From: Lachnospiraceae bacterium
Lineage (GTDB): Bacteria > Bacillota > Clostridia > Lachnospirales > Lachnospiraceae
Assembly: GCA_900766815.1 (NCBI GenBank)
Contig: CAAFWV010000069.1
Location: forward strand, 13,315 to 77,314
DNA: 64,000 nt
Direction of reading: 5' to 3'
Part shown: positions 18,745-28,210 of the stretch, in pieces
Layout: every line of letters starts with the position of its first letter
How positions within the stretch are numbered: the first letter of the stretch is position 1
Notes under the pieces: model-generated
What the model saw: only the letters and a program-made list of their open reading frames with translations
Database searches by the model: none
What the model was told of the DNA's origin: nothing
Position numbers and translations under genes: made by a program

Positions 18745-21423
18745 ATGGAAATCGATTATGAAAAGCTGTCTCCGATGATGAAGCTTTATCTGGAGACAAA
18801 GGAAGAATATAAGGACTGTATTCTGTTCTACAGACTGGGCGATTTCTATGAGATGTTCTTTGACGATGCTCTTATAGCAAGCAAGGAGCTGGAACTGACG
18901 CTGACAGGCAAGATGTGTGGCCTTGAAGAGCGTGCGCCCATGTGTGGTGTACCCTATCATGCAGTTTCTACCTTCCTTGACAGACTGGTGAATAAGGGCT
19001 ATAAGGTCGCTATCTGTGAACAGGTGGAGGATCCGAAGCTTGCCAAGGGTCTGGTTAAGAGAGAGGTTGTAAGGGTGGTTACACCCGGAACCAATACCAG
19101 TGAACAATCTCTTAGTACAGATAAGAATAATTATCTTATGAGTGTGGCTTATTGTCCCGACAGGATCGGTATGTCCTTTGTAGATATTACTACAGGAGAT
19201 TATTATCTGACAGAGCTTGGTTCGCTCAATGAATTAATTGATGAGATTAATAAATTTTCTCCTGCTGAGATTATATGTAATGAAGCTTTTCTTGTAAGCG
19301 GAATAGATATTTCGTATTTAAGAGACAGGGTTAAGGTTGTGATAAATGCCCAGCCGCCCCATATCTATGATGAAGAGAGATGTAAGAATGCAATACTTAA
19401 ACATTTTAAGGTATTGTCTGTTATGGGACTCGGTATTGCAGACTTTCCTCTGGGTATTATTGCTGCAGGAGCGCTTCTTCAGTATCTTAATGATACCCAG
19501 AAGCAGGACCTTAAGCATATCACACATATATATCCCTATCTCGCAAGCACCTTCATGCTGATTGATTCCGCCACCAGAAGGAATCTTGAGCTTACAGAGA
19601 CTCTGCGTGACAGACAGAAGAAGGGAACACTTCTCTGGGTGCTTGATAAGTGTAAGACTGCAATGGGTTCGAGATTTCTATCATCCATTATCCGTCAGCC
19701 CCTTATCAATAAACAGGATATTGAAGACAGACTGGATGCTGTTGATACTTTATGTAAGAATCCGGTAGAACGAGAGGAACTGCGGGAATATCTTGGAACT
19801 GTATATGATCTGGAGAGATTGACCGGCAAGGTCAGCTTATGTACCGTTAATCCCAGAGACCTATTGGCCCTCAAGAGCTCTCTGTCCATGCTTCCTGCTA
19901 TTAAGAATATTACCGGTGCCCTTGACGGAAGCGAGATGGCTTCAATCAGCGAAAATATTGACAGCCTGCAGGATATCTATACCTTAATTGACGATGCCAT
20001 AAGTGAAGACTGCAAGATATCCATAAGAGAGGGCGGTTTTATCAAATCCGGCTACAATGCTGACGTGGATAAGCTCAGGGAAGCCCATACCAACGGTAAG
20101 GAGTGGCTGGCTAACTTCGAGGCAGAGGAGCAGGAGAGACTGGGCATCAAGAACCTCAAGGTCAAGTACAACAAGGTATTTGGCTACTGCATTGAGATAT
20201 CCAATTCCAACAAGGATAAGGCTCCGGAGGATTATATCAGAAAGCAGACCCTTGTTAATGCAGAGCGTTTCACCAATGAGAGGCTTAAGTCCTTAGAGGA
20301 CAGTATTCTTAATGCTGAGGACAAGCTTAACAGCTACGAATATGACCTCTTTATTGAGATTAGAAATTATATTAATGGCAAAATCGAGACAATTCAGCGT
20401 ACTGCCAAGGCTGTAGCTAAGCTCGATGCCTATACATCACTGTCGCTTGTTGCGGAACAGAATCATTATGTCAGACCGTCCATCAATGAAAAGGGCGTGA
20501 TTGACATTAAGGAGGGTCGTCATCCGGTTGTTGAGAAGATGATAAACAATGATTTGTTCGTATGCAATGATACCAAACTTGATAAGGGAAGAAATCAGAT
20601 TGCGGTAATTACCGGTCCCAATATGGCAGGTAAATCAACATATATGAGGCAGGTAGCGCTTATTTCACTCATGGCTCAGATAGGAAGCTTTGTTCCCGCA
20701 TCTAAGGCAAATATTGGTATTGTTGACAGGATATTCACCAGAGTAGGTGCAAGCGATGACCTTGCAAGCGGTCAGTCAACCTTCATGGTGGAGATGAATG
20801 AGGTTGCCAATATATTGCGTAATGCAACAGCGGACAGCCTGATTATCTTAGATGAAATAGGACGTGGAACCTCGACCTTCGACGGCCTCAGCATTGCCTG
20901 GGCTGTAATAGAACATATTGCCAATACAAGGCTTCTCGGTGCCAAAACTCTGTTTGCAACCCATTATCATGAGCTTACAGAGCTTGAGGGCAAGATGAGC
21001 AATGTCAATAATTACTGTATTGCAGTTAAGGAGCGTGGAGATGATATAGTATTTCTTCGTAAGATTATTCCGGGAGGTGCTGACAAGAGCTACGGCATTC
21101 AGGTAGCGAAGCTTGCCGGTGTTCCGGATATGGTTATTGACAGAGCCAAGGAGATAGTGAAGGAGCTTGTTGATATAGACATCACAGACAAGATACAGGC
21201 AATAGCCATTAGTGATAGTGATGTTAAGCAGAATAAGTCTAAGGAGAAGACCAGACTGGATGATGTATCCATAGGTCAGATGTCCTTCTTTGAGACAACA
21301 ACGGATGAGGATGTGCTTGAGGAGCTTAAGTCAATAAATATAAGCACCTTAACACCTTTGGATGCGCTGAACACACTGTATAAGCTTCAGAGCATGATTA
21401 ACAACAGATGGTCGGGAAATTGA
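18745..21423 (+). CDS. mutS: DNA mismatch repair protein MutS
   Basis: Mismatch-sensing ATPase of 892 residues. The mismatch-contacting motif (LGDFYEMF, with the Phe-x-Glu wedge) is at the N-terminus. Connector, lever and clamp domains follow, and the ATPase carries Walker A GPNMAGKST, Walker B LDEIGRGTS and the ATHYHEL switch. The last 80 residues form a charged tail with the dimerisation helix. It starts one base after the miaB stop. mutL follows three bases after its stop, so mutSL is a coupled pair. Confidence 0.98.
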   Translation: MEIDYEKLSPMMKLYLETKEEYKDCILFYRLGDFYEMFFDDALIASKELELTLTGKMCGLEERAPMCGVPYHAVSTFLDRLVNKGYKVAICEQVEDPKLAKGLVKREVVRVVTPGTNTSEQSLSTDKNNYLMSVAYCPDRIGMSFVDITTGDYYLTELGSLNELIDEINKFSPAEIICNEAFLVSGIDISYLRDRVKVVINAQPPHIYDEERCKNAILKHFKVLSVMGLGIADFPLGIIAAGALLQYLNDTQKQDLKHITHIYPYLASTFMLIDSATRRNLELTETLRDRQKKGTLLWVLDKCKTAMGSRFLSSIIRQPLINKQDIEDRLDAVDTLCKNPVEREELREYLGTVYDLERLTGKVSLCTVNPRDLLALKSSLSMLPAIKNITGALDGSEMASISENIDSLQDIYTLIDDAISEDCKISIREGGFIKSGYNADVDKLREAHTNGKEWLANFEAEEQERLGIKNLKVKYNKVFGYCIEISNSNKDKAPEDYIRKQTLVNAERFTNERLKSLEDSILNAEDKLNSYEYDLFIEIRNYINGKIETIQRTAKAVAKLDAYTSLSLVAEQNHYVRPSINEKGVIDIKEGRHPVVEKMINNDLFVCNDTKLDKGRNQIAVITGPNMAGKSTYMRQVALISLMAQIGSFVPASKANIGIVDRIFTRVGASDDLASGQSTFMVEMNEVANILRNATADSLIILDEIGRGTSTFDGLSIAWAVIEHIANTRLLGAKTLFATHYHELTELEGKMSNVNNYCIAVKERGDDIVFLRKIIPGGADKSYGIQVAKLAGVPDMVIDRAKEIVKELVDIDITDKIQAIAISDSDVKQNKSKEKTRLDDVSIGQMSFFETTTDEDVLEELKSINISTLTPLDALNTLYKLQSMINNRWSGN

Positions 21424-21426
21424 TAA

Positions 21427-23403
21427 ATGGCAAATATCAGACTACTTAGTGAAGAAACAATTGATAAAATAGCGGCCGGTGAGGTAATAGAGCGCCCTGC
21501 AAGCATAGTTAAGGAGCTTCTGGAGAATGCCATTGATGCGGGGGCTGATGCAGTGACCGTCGAAATCAAGGAAGGCGGTATATCCTTCATTCGTGTGACC
21601 GATAACGGCTGTGGCATTGAGGCTGAGGATATAAGAACTGCATTCTTAAGACATGCAACCAGCAAGATTACCACTGCAGACGATCTTGATACTGTAGAAA
21701 GCTTAGGCTTCAGAGGCGAGGCGCTAAGCTCGATTGCGGCTGTATCCAATGTGGAGCTACTGACAAAGACCAAGGGCAGCCTTCTTGGCAACAGATATGT
21801 TATTGAAGGTGCCAAAGAGGTTGATTTCGAAGAGATTGGTATTCCGAATGGTACAAGCATAATAGTCCGTAATCTCTTCTTCAATACACCTGTCAGAAGA
21901 AAGTTCTTAAAAAGTGCAATAACTGAGGCCGGCTATGTGTCCGAGGTCTGTGAGCATATAGCATTGTCCAGACCTGATATATCCGTTAAATTTGTTAATT
22001 CCGGTTCGGTTAAGTTCCATACCTCGGGTTCCGGTGATCTCAAGGAGCTGATATATCGAATCTATGGCAGGGATGTAAGCCGTGAAATAATTCCGATTAA
22101 TGAGAAAAGAGATGAAATAGCATTAACCGGATATCTGGGAAAGCCTGTACTTAACAGGAGCAACAGAAACTTTGAAATTTATTTTGTTAACGGCAGATTT
22201 GTCAAATCCAAGGTTGTTCAGAATGCCTGTGAGGAGGGCTACCGTCAGTATCTGATGCAGCACAAGTTTCCCTTCCTGGTAATGAACATCAACATTGATC
22301 CCTTATATGTTGATGTGAATGTACATCCGACCAAGTTGGAGGTGCGTTTCAGTAATAATGAACTTATCTCAGATTTCATATCAAGTGCTGTTGCGGCAAC
22401 GCTTAAGGTCCGTGAGATGATACCTGAAGCTGTTCTGTCTGAGGAACCTAAGGAAGTCGCATTAGACAGAATGAAGAGCAATTCAAGAACAGATATATCT
22501 TCATTAATGCCTGATTTGCATACCCATATTGCTTCCAACACCTGCAATACATCAGCAATTGAAGCTGACAATGCAAAGCCGTCATCTATAATTAACTGTA
22601 ATACGGAAGAACCGGATGGGAAATTGGCTGCTATCGATAAAAATGATTATATCGATCTATCAGAATCTGTATCTACGTATAATAATAAAGAATCAAAGTT
22701 CATATCATCTGCTCCGGAGCCCTTCGAGACGAATCGTGTAATGGAGAGCCGCAAAAACGTTAGTACGGGCGCTTTTGCCCAACAGGACTTATTTGAGGAG
22801 AAGCTGCTAAGCTTCGATGCCTTGCAGGATTACAAAATAATCGGCCAGGTCTTTGATACCTACTGGATTATTGAATATAAGGATAAGCTGCTCATTATGG
22901 ACCAGCATGCGGCTCATGAGAAGGTGAAGTACGAGGCTCTGATTAAGGGCTATGAGAACAGGTCTGTATGCAGTCAGCAGGTTAATCCGCCGGTTGTTAT
23001 TAATCTGACAATGGTTGAATACAATCTTGTGAATGAGAATCTGTCATCCTTTGAGGCGCTTGGTTTCGAGCTTGAGAGCTTCAAGGGAACGGATATACTG
23101 CTTAGGGCAATACCTCTTGACCTTTACGGACGCTCGGCTAAGGATATGTTCGTTGAGATTGTGGATGAGCTTGCAGATACAGGGCTTCGCAAGGTGTCGG
23201 GAGTAATCTGTGAAAAGATTGCTTCGATGGCATGCAAGGCTGCGGTTAAGGGTAATACCAATATGACTGAGGATGAGGCGAGGGCGCTTATCGCCGAGCT
23301 TATGACGCTTGATAATCCTTACAACTGTCCTCATGGAAGACCGACCGTATTTACGATGAGTAAGCAGGAGATAGAGAAGAAGTTCAAACGAATAGTAAAC
23401 TGA
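21427..23403 (+). CDS. mutL: DNA mismatch repair endonuclease MutL
   Basis: A GHKL ATPase that connects MutS to strand incision. The 658 residues have an N-terminal ATPase with NAIDAGA, DNGCGI and GFRGEAL motifs, and a variable Ser/Asn-rich linker (about 340-460). The C-terminal domain contains DQHAAHEKVKYE, which fits the metal-binding DQHA(X)2E(X)4E endonuclease motif, so this MutL should nick DNA itself, as in bacteria without MutH. The stop overlaps the first base of miaA. Confidence 0.97.
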   Translation: MANIRLLSEETIDKIAAGEVIERPASIVKELLENAIDAGADAVTVEIKEGGISFIRVTDNGCGIEAEDIRTAFLRHATSKITTADDLDTVESLGFRGEALSSIAAVSNVELLTKTKGSLLGNRYVIEGAKEVDFEEIGIPNGTSIIVRNLFFNTPVRRKFLKSAITEAGYVSEVCEHIALSRPDISVKFVNSGSVKFHTSGSGDLKELIYRIYGRDVSREIIPINEKRDEIALTGYLGKPVLNRSNRNFEIYFVNGRFVKSKVVQNACEEGYRQYLMQHKFPFLVMNINIDPLYVDVNVHPTKLEVRFSNNELISDFISSAVAATLKVREMIPEAVLSEEPKEVALDRMKSNSRTDISSLMPDLHTHIASNTCNTSAIEADNAKPSSIINCNTEEPDGKLAAIDKNDYIDLSESVSTYNNKESKFISSAPEPFETNRVMESRKNVSTGAFAQQDLFEEKLLSFDALQDYKIIGQVFDTYWIIEYKDKLLIMDQHAAHEKVKYEALIKGYENRSVCSQQVNPPVVINLTMVEYNLVNENLSSFEALGFELESFKGTDILLRAIPLDLYGRSAKDMFVEIVDELADTGLRKVSGVICEKIASMACKAAVKGNTNMTEDEARALIAELMTLDNPYNCPHGRPTVFTMSKQEIEKKFKRIVN

Positions 23404-24356
23404 TGACATCTACAGACAGACCTTTAATTATTATCGGCGGACCTACAGGCGTCGGTAAAAGCGATATAGCGATTAAGCTTGCAGGGAGAATAAACGGAGA
23501 GATAATAAGTGCCGATTCGGTTCAGGTATACAGGGGACTTGATATCGGTTCCGCTAAGATTAGTCCTGCGGAAATGCAGGGTGTTAAGCATTATCTTATT
23601 GATATCCTTAACCCTGACGAAAGCTTTGATGTCGCCGCTTTTAAGAGATATGCTACAGAAGCAATTAATGAAATATATGCTAAAGGATGTATTCCGATTG
23701 TTACAGGCGGGACTGCCTTCTATATTCAGGCACTTCTGTATGGAGTTGATCTTGAGAATGAGGAGAAGGATTTAAGCTATCGCAGAGAGTTAGAGTCGCG
23801 AATTAAGAGTGAGGAGGATGAGATTGAGCTCTGGAAGAGCCTTGAATCGATGGATCCCGAGTATGCCGCAAAGACTCATTACCATAATGTTAAGAGGGTA
23901 ATAAGGGCGCTTGAATATATTCATAATACCGGGAATAAGTTTTCGGTTTATAATGCGGCTCAGGCCGGACGCAAAGCAGAATACAATTTTGCATATTTTG
24001 CATTAAATGCAGACAGAGAAACGGTATACAGAAGAATCAATGAGAGAGTGGATAAGATGATGGACCTTGGACTGGTTAAGGAGGTTGGAGATCTGCTTGA
24101 TAAAGGATATCCAAGCTCTCTTAATTCAATGAGTTCCATCGGATATAAGGAAATATGTGACTATCTCGGAGGGAAAATGAGCTTGACCGAGTCAGTCGAC
24201 TTGATTAAGCAGCATTCAAGGAACTATGCCAAGCGTCAGCTGACCTGGCTTAGACGAGAAAGAGATGTTATCTTCCTTGACCGCGATGAGCTTAGGACGG
24301 ATGAGGAAATAATACAGTATGTTCTAAATATATTATGTGAAAAAAGCATAATATAA
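23403..24356 (+). CDS. miaA: tRNA dimethylallyltransferase MiaA
   Basis: Transfers the dimethylallyl group to A37 of UNN-reading tRNAs, the step before MiaB. The 317 residues include the P-loop GGPTGVGKSD near the N-terminus, the SADSVQVYRGLDIGSAK substrate loop, GGTAFYIQALLYG and the C-terminal SIGYKEICDYL and RNYAKRQLTWLRR motifs. It closes a dense operon that runs back to proB and probably further. No convincing hairpin terminator follows. Confidence 0.97.
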   Translation: MTSTDRPLIIIGGPTGVGKSDIAIKLAGRINGEIISADSVQVYRGLDIGSAKISPAEMQGVKHYLIDILNPDESFDVAAFKRYATEAINEIYAKGCIPIVTGGTAFYIQALLYGVDLENEEKDLSYRRELESRIKSEEDEIELWKSLESMDPEYAAKTHYHNVKRVIRALEYIHNTGNKFSVYNAAQAGRKAEYNFAYFALNADRETVYRRINERVDKMMDLGLVKEVGDLLDKGYPSSLNSMSSIGYKEICDYLGGKMSLTESVDLIKQHSRNYAKRQLTWLRRERDVIFLDRDELRTDEEIIQYVLNILCEKSII

Positions 24357-24388
24357 TATCAGCAGCATTGATTTTCTTCCTGTTTGAG

Positions 24389-24418
24389 TTGGCAAGGTGA
24401 ATACAATTAATTTATAGA
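24389..24418 (+). promoter_or_regulatory. Weak candidate promoter in the miaA-PLP enzyme gap
   Basis: TTGGCA (24389-24394) and TATAGA (24413-24418) are spaced by 18 bases in the 120-base AT-rich gap. This is suggestive only. Confidence 0.35.
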
Positions 24419-24476
24419 TTTATAAAATGTATAACGATAATTTTGAATATATTTTTTGATAAAGGAATTCAGTATT

Positions 24477-25751
24477 ATGAATATTTATAGTGAAATGGGA
24501 ATTGATGACAAGGTTTATAATCTTGGTGAGTCGATTCTTGAAGGATTGTCAGACAGATTCAAGGAGATAGACAGGGTAGCTGATATTAATCAGCTTAAGG
24601 TTGTAAAAGCAATGCAGGAGGCAAGGGCATCTGAGGCCTGCCTCCTTGGTACTACGGGCTATGGCTACAATGACATAGGAAGGGATACTCTTGAAGAGAT
24701 TTATGCCGGGATATTCCATACTGAGGCTGCGCTTGTCAGACCTCAGATCACCTGCGGAACACATGCTCTGGCGCTTGCTCTTATGAGCAACCTTCGCCCG
24801 GGTGATGAGCTTCTATCTCCCGTCGGCAAGCCATATGATACTCTTGAAGAGGTTATAGGAATCAGACCAAGCATGGGAAGTCTTGCAGAATATGGAATTA
24901 CCTATTCGCAGGTCGATTTGCTTCCAAACGGTGACTTTGATTATGAGGGTATCCGTAAGGCAATAAATGAGAAGACCAGGCTTGTTACAATCCAGCGTTC
25001 CAAGGGCTATCAGACCAGAAGGTCACTAAGTGTTGAAAGCATAGGCGAGCTGATAAGCTTTATCAAGTCAATCAGAAGCGACATTATCTGCATGGTGGAT
25101 AACTGTTACGGAGAGTTTGTCGAAGTGATTGAGCCTACCGATGTCGGTGCCGATATGGTTGTCGGCTCACTTATCAAGAACCCCGGAGGCGGACTTGCAC
25201 CAATAGGCGGATATTTAGCGGGCAAAACTGCATGTATTGAGAATGCTGCAAGACGACTTACTTCTCCCGGACTCGGTAAAGAAGTCGGAGCTTCTCTTGG
25301 AATACTTAAGGATTTCTATCAGGGATTATTCCTTGCACCGACTGTTACAGCATCGGCACTTAAGGGCGCTATATTTGCTTCGGCGATGTTCGAAAGGGCC
25401 GGTTTTTCTGTTCTCCCCACATCAGACGAGGAAAGAGTTGATATTATTCAGGCAGTTACTTTTGGCAAGCCTGAGGGTGTAATTGCATTCTGCAAAGGAA
25501 TTCAGGCTGCTGCGCCGATAGATTCGTTTGTATCACCGGAGCCCTGGGATATGCCCGGCTATGATTCACCGGTTATTATGGCTGCCGGCGCCTTCGTATC
25601 GGGCTCCAGCATTGAGCTTTCTGCAGATGGCCCGATTAAGCCGCCATATGCTGTATATTTCCAGGGAGGACTTACCTGGCCGCATGCAAAGTTTGGTATA
25701 CTTAAGGCTTTCCAGTCAGTATATGAAGCAGGTCTCATCAACTTGTTATAG
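24477..25751 (+). CDS. Methionine gamma-lyase family protein (aluminium-resistance/YnbB type)
   Basis: A PLP-dependent fold-type I enzyme of 424 residues. Recognisable features are the N-terminal LLGTTGYGYNDIGRDTLE segment, the AALVRPQITCGTHAL substrate loop, the aspartate in MVDNCYGEF that would hold the PLP ring, and the Schiff-base lysine in SLIKNPGGG. The family is conserved in Firmicutes, often downstream of miaA. Its substrate is unsettled, although it is named after methionine gamma-lyase and aluminium resistance. AAGGA precedes the ATG at 24477. Confidence 0.88.
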   Translation: MNIYSEMGIDDKVYNLGESILEGLSDRFKEIDRVADINQLKVVKAMQEARASEACLLGTTGYGYNDIGRDTLEEIYAGIFHTEAALVRPQITCGTHALALALMSNLRPGDELLSPVGKPYDTLEEVIGIRPSMGSLAEYGITYSQVDLLPNGDFDYEGIRKAINEKTRLVTIQRSKGYQTRRSLSVESIGELISFIKSIRSDIICMVDNCYGEFVEVIEPTDVGADMVVGSLIKNPGGGLAPIGGYLAGKTACIENAARRLTSPGLGKEVGASLGILKDFYQGLFLAPTVTASALKGAIFASAMFERAGFSVLPTSDEERVDIIQAVTFGKPEGVIAFCKGIQAAAPIDSFVSPEPWDMPGYDSPVIMAAGAFVSGSSIELSADGPIKPPYAVYFQGGLTWPHAKFGILKAFQSVYEAGLINLL

Positions 25752-25815
25752 TAAGGATTTTGATGTAAAATAAATGTTTAGCAAACTATAGATTATTTAT
25801 GGCAGGAGCATTAAA

Positions 25816-26832
25816 TTGAGCAATAATATTTTCGGAATCGATATCGGAACAAGCAACTTAAGAATCTACAATCAGGCAGATAACAGTGTGTTCATGGAGA
25901 AGAACATGATTGCCATAGAGAACAAGAAGACCCTTCTTGCATATGGTGATTCGGCTTATGATATGTACGAGAAGGCACCGCAGTCAATTGTCGCGTCTTT
26001 CCCCGTAATAAATGGTGTTATAGCTGATATTAACAACATGCAGACGCTTATTGAATACTTTATTTCTGACCTGAGTAAGGGCGGAATTAAGCCTGCGGAT
26101 TATTTTGTGGCTGTTCCGACTGATGTAACAGAAGTTGAGAAGAGAGCGTTCTATGACCTGATAAGAGATGCCTCCATCAAGGCACATAAGATATATATAG
26201 TTGAGAAGGCTGTTGCTGACGGCCTCGGTCTTGGTGTTGATGTTAAGCATGCCCAGGGTGTCATGGTTGTTAATGTCGGATATTCGACAACAGAAGTATC
26301 TATTCTGTCGCTTGGAGGAATTGTGCTCAGCCGACTCATTAAGACGGCGGGCGTTGCTTTTATTGAGGATATAAGGAATGCTGTACGTAAGGACTTCAAT
26401 CTTTTCATAGGCGAGAAGAGTGCCGAGAGGGTTCTTATGTCACTTAATGAGCTTGTAGAGAACAAGGAAGAGGCAGTCTGCTACGGCAGGGACATCGTAT
26501 CGGGACTTCCCGTTGAGAAGCATATTCCGACAGATGTAATAGATATGTCGATGCGTACATCCTTTGGCTCGATTGCCGACTGTGTTAAGCAGATACTTGA
26601 GCGCACTCCTCCGGAGCTTGGTGCTGATATCTACAGACACGGAATCTATCTTACCGGTGGAGCAAGTCAGGCTCATAACCTTGCTGAGTATATTGCCGAC
26701 AGTACGGGTATTAAGGTCAATGTTGGTGAGGATCCGATTAACAGTGTTGTGGACGGACTTGCCAAGATAATCAATGAAGAAAAGTACAGACCGCTTGCAT
26801 ATACCACAATTGAAGGATTAGGTACTAAATGA
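25816..26832 (+). CDS. mreB: Rod shape-determining protein MreB
   Basis: Bacterial actin that guides lateral wall synthesis. The 338 residues hold the actin-like ATPase: phosphate-1 loop GIDIGTSNLRIY near residue 7, VVNVGYSTTEVSIL as phosphate-2, and the adenosine motif LTGGASQAHNLAEYI near the C-terminus. It is somewhat diverged from textbook MreB (the usual GTANTL loop reads GTSNLR). Its place directly before mreC and mreD supports the call. The start is TTG, supported by GGAG eight bases upstream and by the lack of an ATG before the phosphate loop. Confidence 0.9.
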   Translation: MSNNIFGIDIGTSNLRIYNQADNSVFMEKNMIAIENKKTLLAYGDSAYDMYEKAPQSIVASFPVINGVIADINNMQTLIEYFISDLSKGGIKPADYFVAVPTDVTEVEKRAFYDLIRDASIKAHKIYIVEKAVADGLGLGVDVKHAQGVMVVNVGYSTTEVSILSLGGIVLSRLIKTAGVAFIEDIRNAVRKDFNLFIGEKSAERVLMSLNELVENKEEAVCYGRDIVSGLPVEKHIPTDVIDMSMRTSFGSIADCVKQILERTPPELGADIYRHGIYLTGGASQAHNLAEYIADSTGIKVNVGEDPINSVVDGLAKIINEEKYRPLAYTTIEGLGTK

Positions 26833-27695
26833 GTCCATTAGTTAAGAGAAAAAGGGAGAGAAACCCGTTGCCGACTAAGTATTTGCTGCTTATTCTGACA
26901 ATGGTCTGCGTTATCCTGATGGTACTGTCTTTCTCAACAGGTATTCTGTCCAAACCGCTCAATGCAATCAGTTCGATTCTTGTACCCTTTCAGAAGGGAC
27001 TGACACAGGTTGGAACGGCAATTGTTGACAGGACCGAGAATCTGGGAACCCTTGAAGAGGTTATGAAAGAGAATGAGGAGCTCAAGCAGAAGGTTAATGA
27101 GCTTACAGAAGCCAATACACTTCTTCAGCAGGATAAATACGAATTAACTACCCTTAGAGAGCTTTATGAATTAGATAAGGAATATGATGAATATGAGAAG
27201 ACCGGAGCCAGGATTATATCCAGGGATCCGGGCAATTTCTATTCAAACTTTGTTATTGATAAGGGAACCAATGACGGGATTCAGGTTGACTGCAATGTTA
27301 TAGCAGGCGGCGGACTGGTCGGAAGGGTAACAGATGTAGGACCTAATTTCGCCAAAGTAGTATCAATTATTAACGATAACACCAATACCTCCGGAAGTGT
27401 ATTGTCTACCGGAGACAATCTTATTGTATCAGGCAATCTTATTTTTATGCAGGAGCTTGGTGTTATAGAATTCAGCCAGCTCGATTCCGAGAAGGAAGGC
27501 ATTGCCTCGGGAGATAAGGTTGTTACCTCCAATATTTCAGACAAATATCTGCCGGGAATTCTTATAGGCTATATTGAAACCATCAATACAGATTCCAATA
27601 ATATGACCAGATCGGGAACAATAATTCCCGTTGTGGATTTTAAGCACTTAGATGAGGTTCTGGTCATAACCGAGATAAAGGAGAATCCATACTAA
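26829..27695 (+). CDS. mreC: Rod shape-determining protein MreC
   Basis: Membrane-anchored elongasome scaffold outside the membrane. The 288 residues comprise a basic N-terminus, one transmembrane helix (about 17-38), a coiled coil (about 75-115, KENEELKQKVNEL) and the two beta-barrel domains with GGLVGRVTDVGP and the C-terminal GILIGYI. It begins on ATGA overlapping mreB and ends on a TAATG overlap with mreD. Confidence 0.95.
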   Translation: MSPLVKRKRERNPLPTKYLLLILTMVCVILMVLSFSTGILSKPLNAISSILVPFQKGLTQVGTAIVDRTENLGTLEEVMKENEELKQKVNELTEANTLLQQDKYELTTLRELYELDKEYDEYEKTGARIISRDPGNFYSNFVIDKGTNDGIQVDCNVIAGGGLVGRVTDVGPNFAKVVSIINDNTNTSGSVLSTGDNLIVSGNLIFMQELGVIEFSQLDSEKEGIASGDKVVTSNISDKYLPGILIGYIETINTDSNNMTRSGTIIPVVDFKHLDEVLVITEIKENPY

Positions 27696-28210
27696 TGAAG
27701 ACTGTAGTTAACGCGATTCTTATAATAATTGCATTTTTGCTTCAGTCAACATTGTTTTCACGATTTACCGTTGCCGGAATCACTCCCAATCTTTTACTTA
27801 TTGTGGTTGCATCCATCGGCTTTTTGTCCGGACGAAGAAGAGGCTTAATTGCGGGCTTTTTTGCAGGCTTACTTTTTGATGTGTTCTTTGGCTCTGTGTA
27901 CGGACTGTATGCATGTATCTTCATGTACATAGGTTTTACCAACGGAATATTCCAGAAGCTTCTGTTTCCCAATGATATTAAGCTGCCGCTGGGTCTTATA
28001 GTCGTGAGCGATTTTCTATATGGACATATATGCTATATATTCATGTTCTTATTCAGGGGCGATTTGGGATACGGTTATTATCTTTTGAATATTATTCTTC
28101 CGGAGGTCGTATATACTGTCGTGATTGCCTGCGTGCTTTTTCCGTTAATCCAGACTGTATACAGGAAGATCTCAGCGTTTGAGGAAAAGGAAACAGATAC
28201 AATTGGCTAG
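27695..28210 (+). CDS. mreD: Rod shape-determining protein MreD
   Basis: A small polytopic membrane protein of 171 residues with five to six hydrophobic helices. The family-typical GRRRGLIAGFFAGLLFDVFFGSVYGLYA region lies at about 46-73. It couples MreBC to the wall synthases. The identification rests on hydropathy, this motif and position between mreC and the PBP2 gene. The PBP2 start overlaps its end by 8 bases. Confidence 0.93.
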   Translation: MKTVVNAILIIIAFLLQSTLFSRFTVAGITPNLLLIVVASIGFLSGRRRGLIAGFFAGLLFDVFFGSVYGLYACIFMYIGFTNGIFQKLLFPNDIKLPLGLIVVSDFLYGHICYIFMFLFRGDLGYGYYLLNIILPEVVYTVVIACVLFPLIQTVYRKISAFEEKETDTIG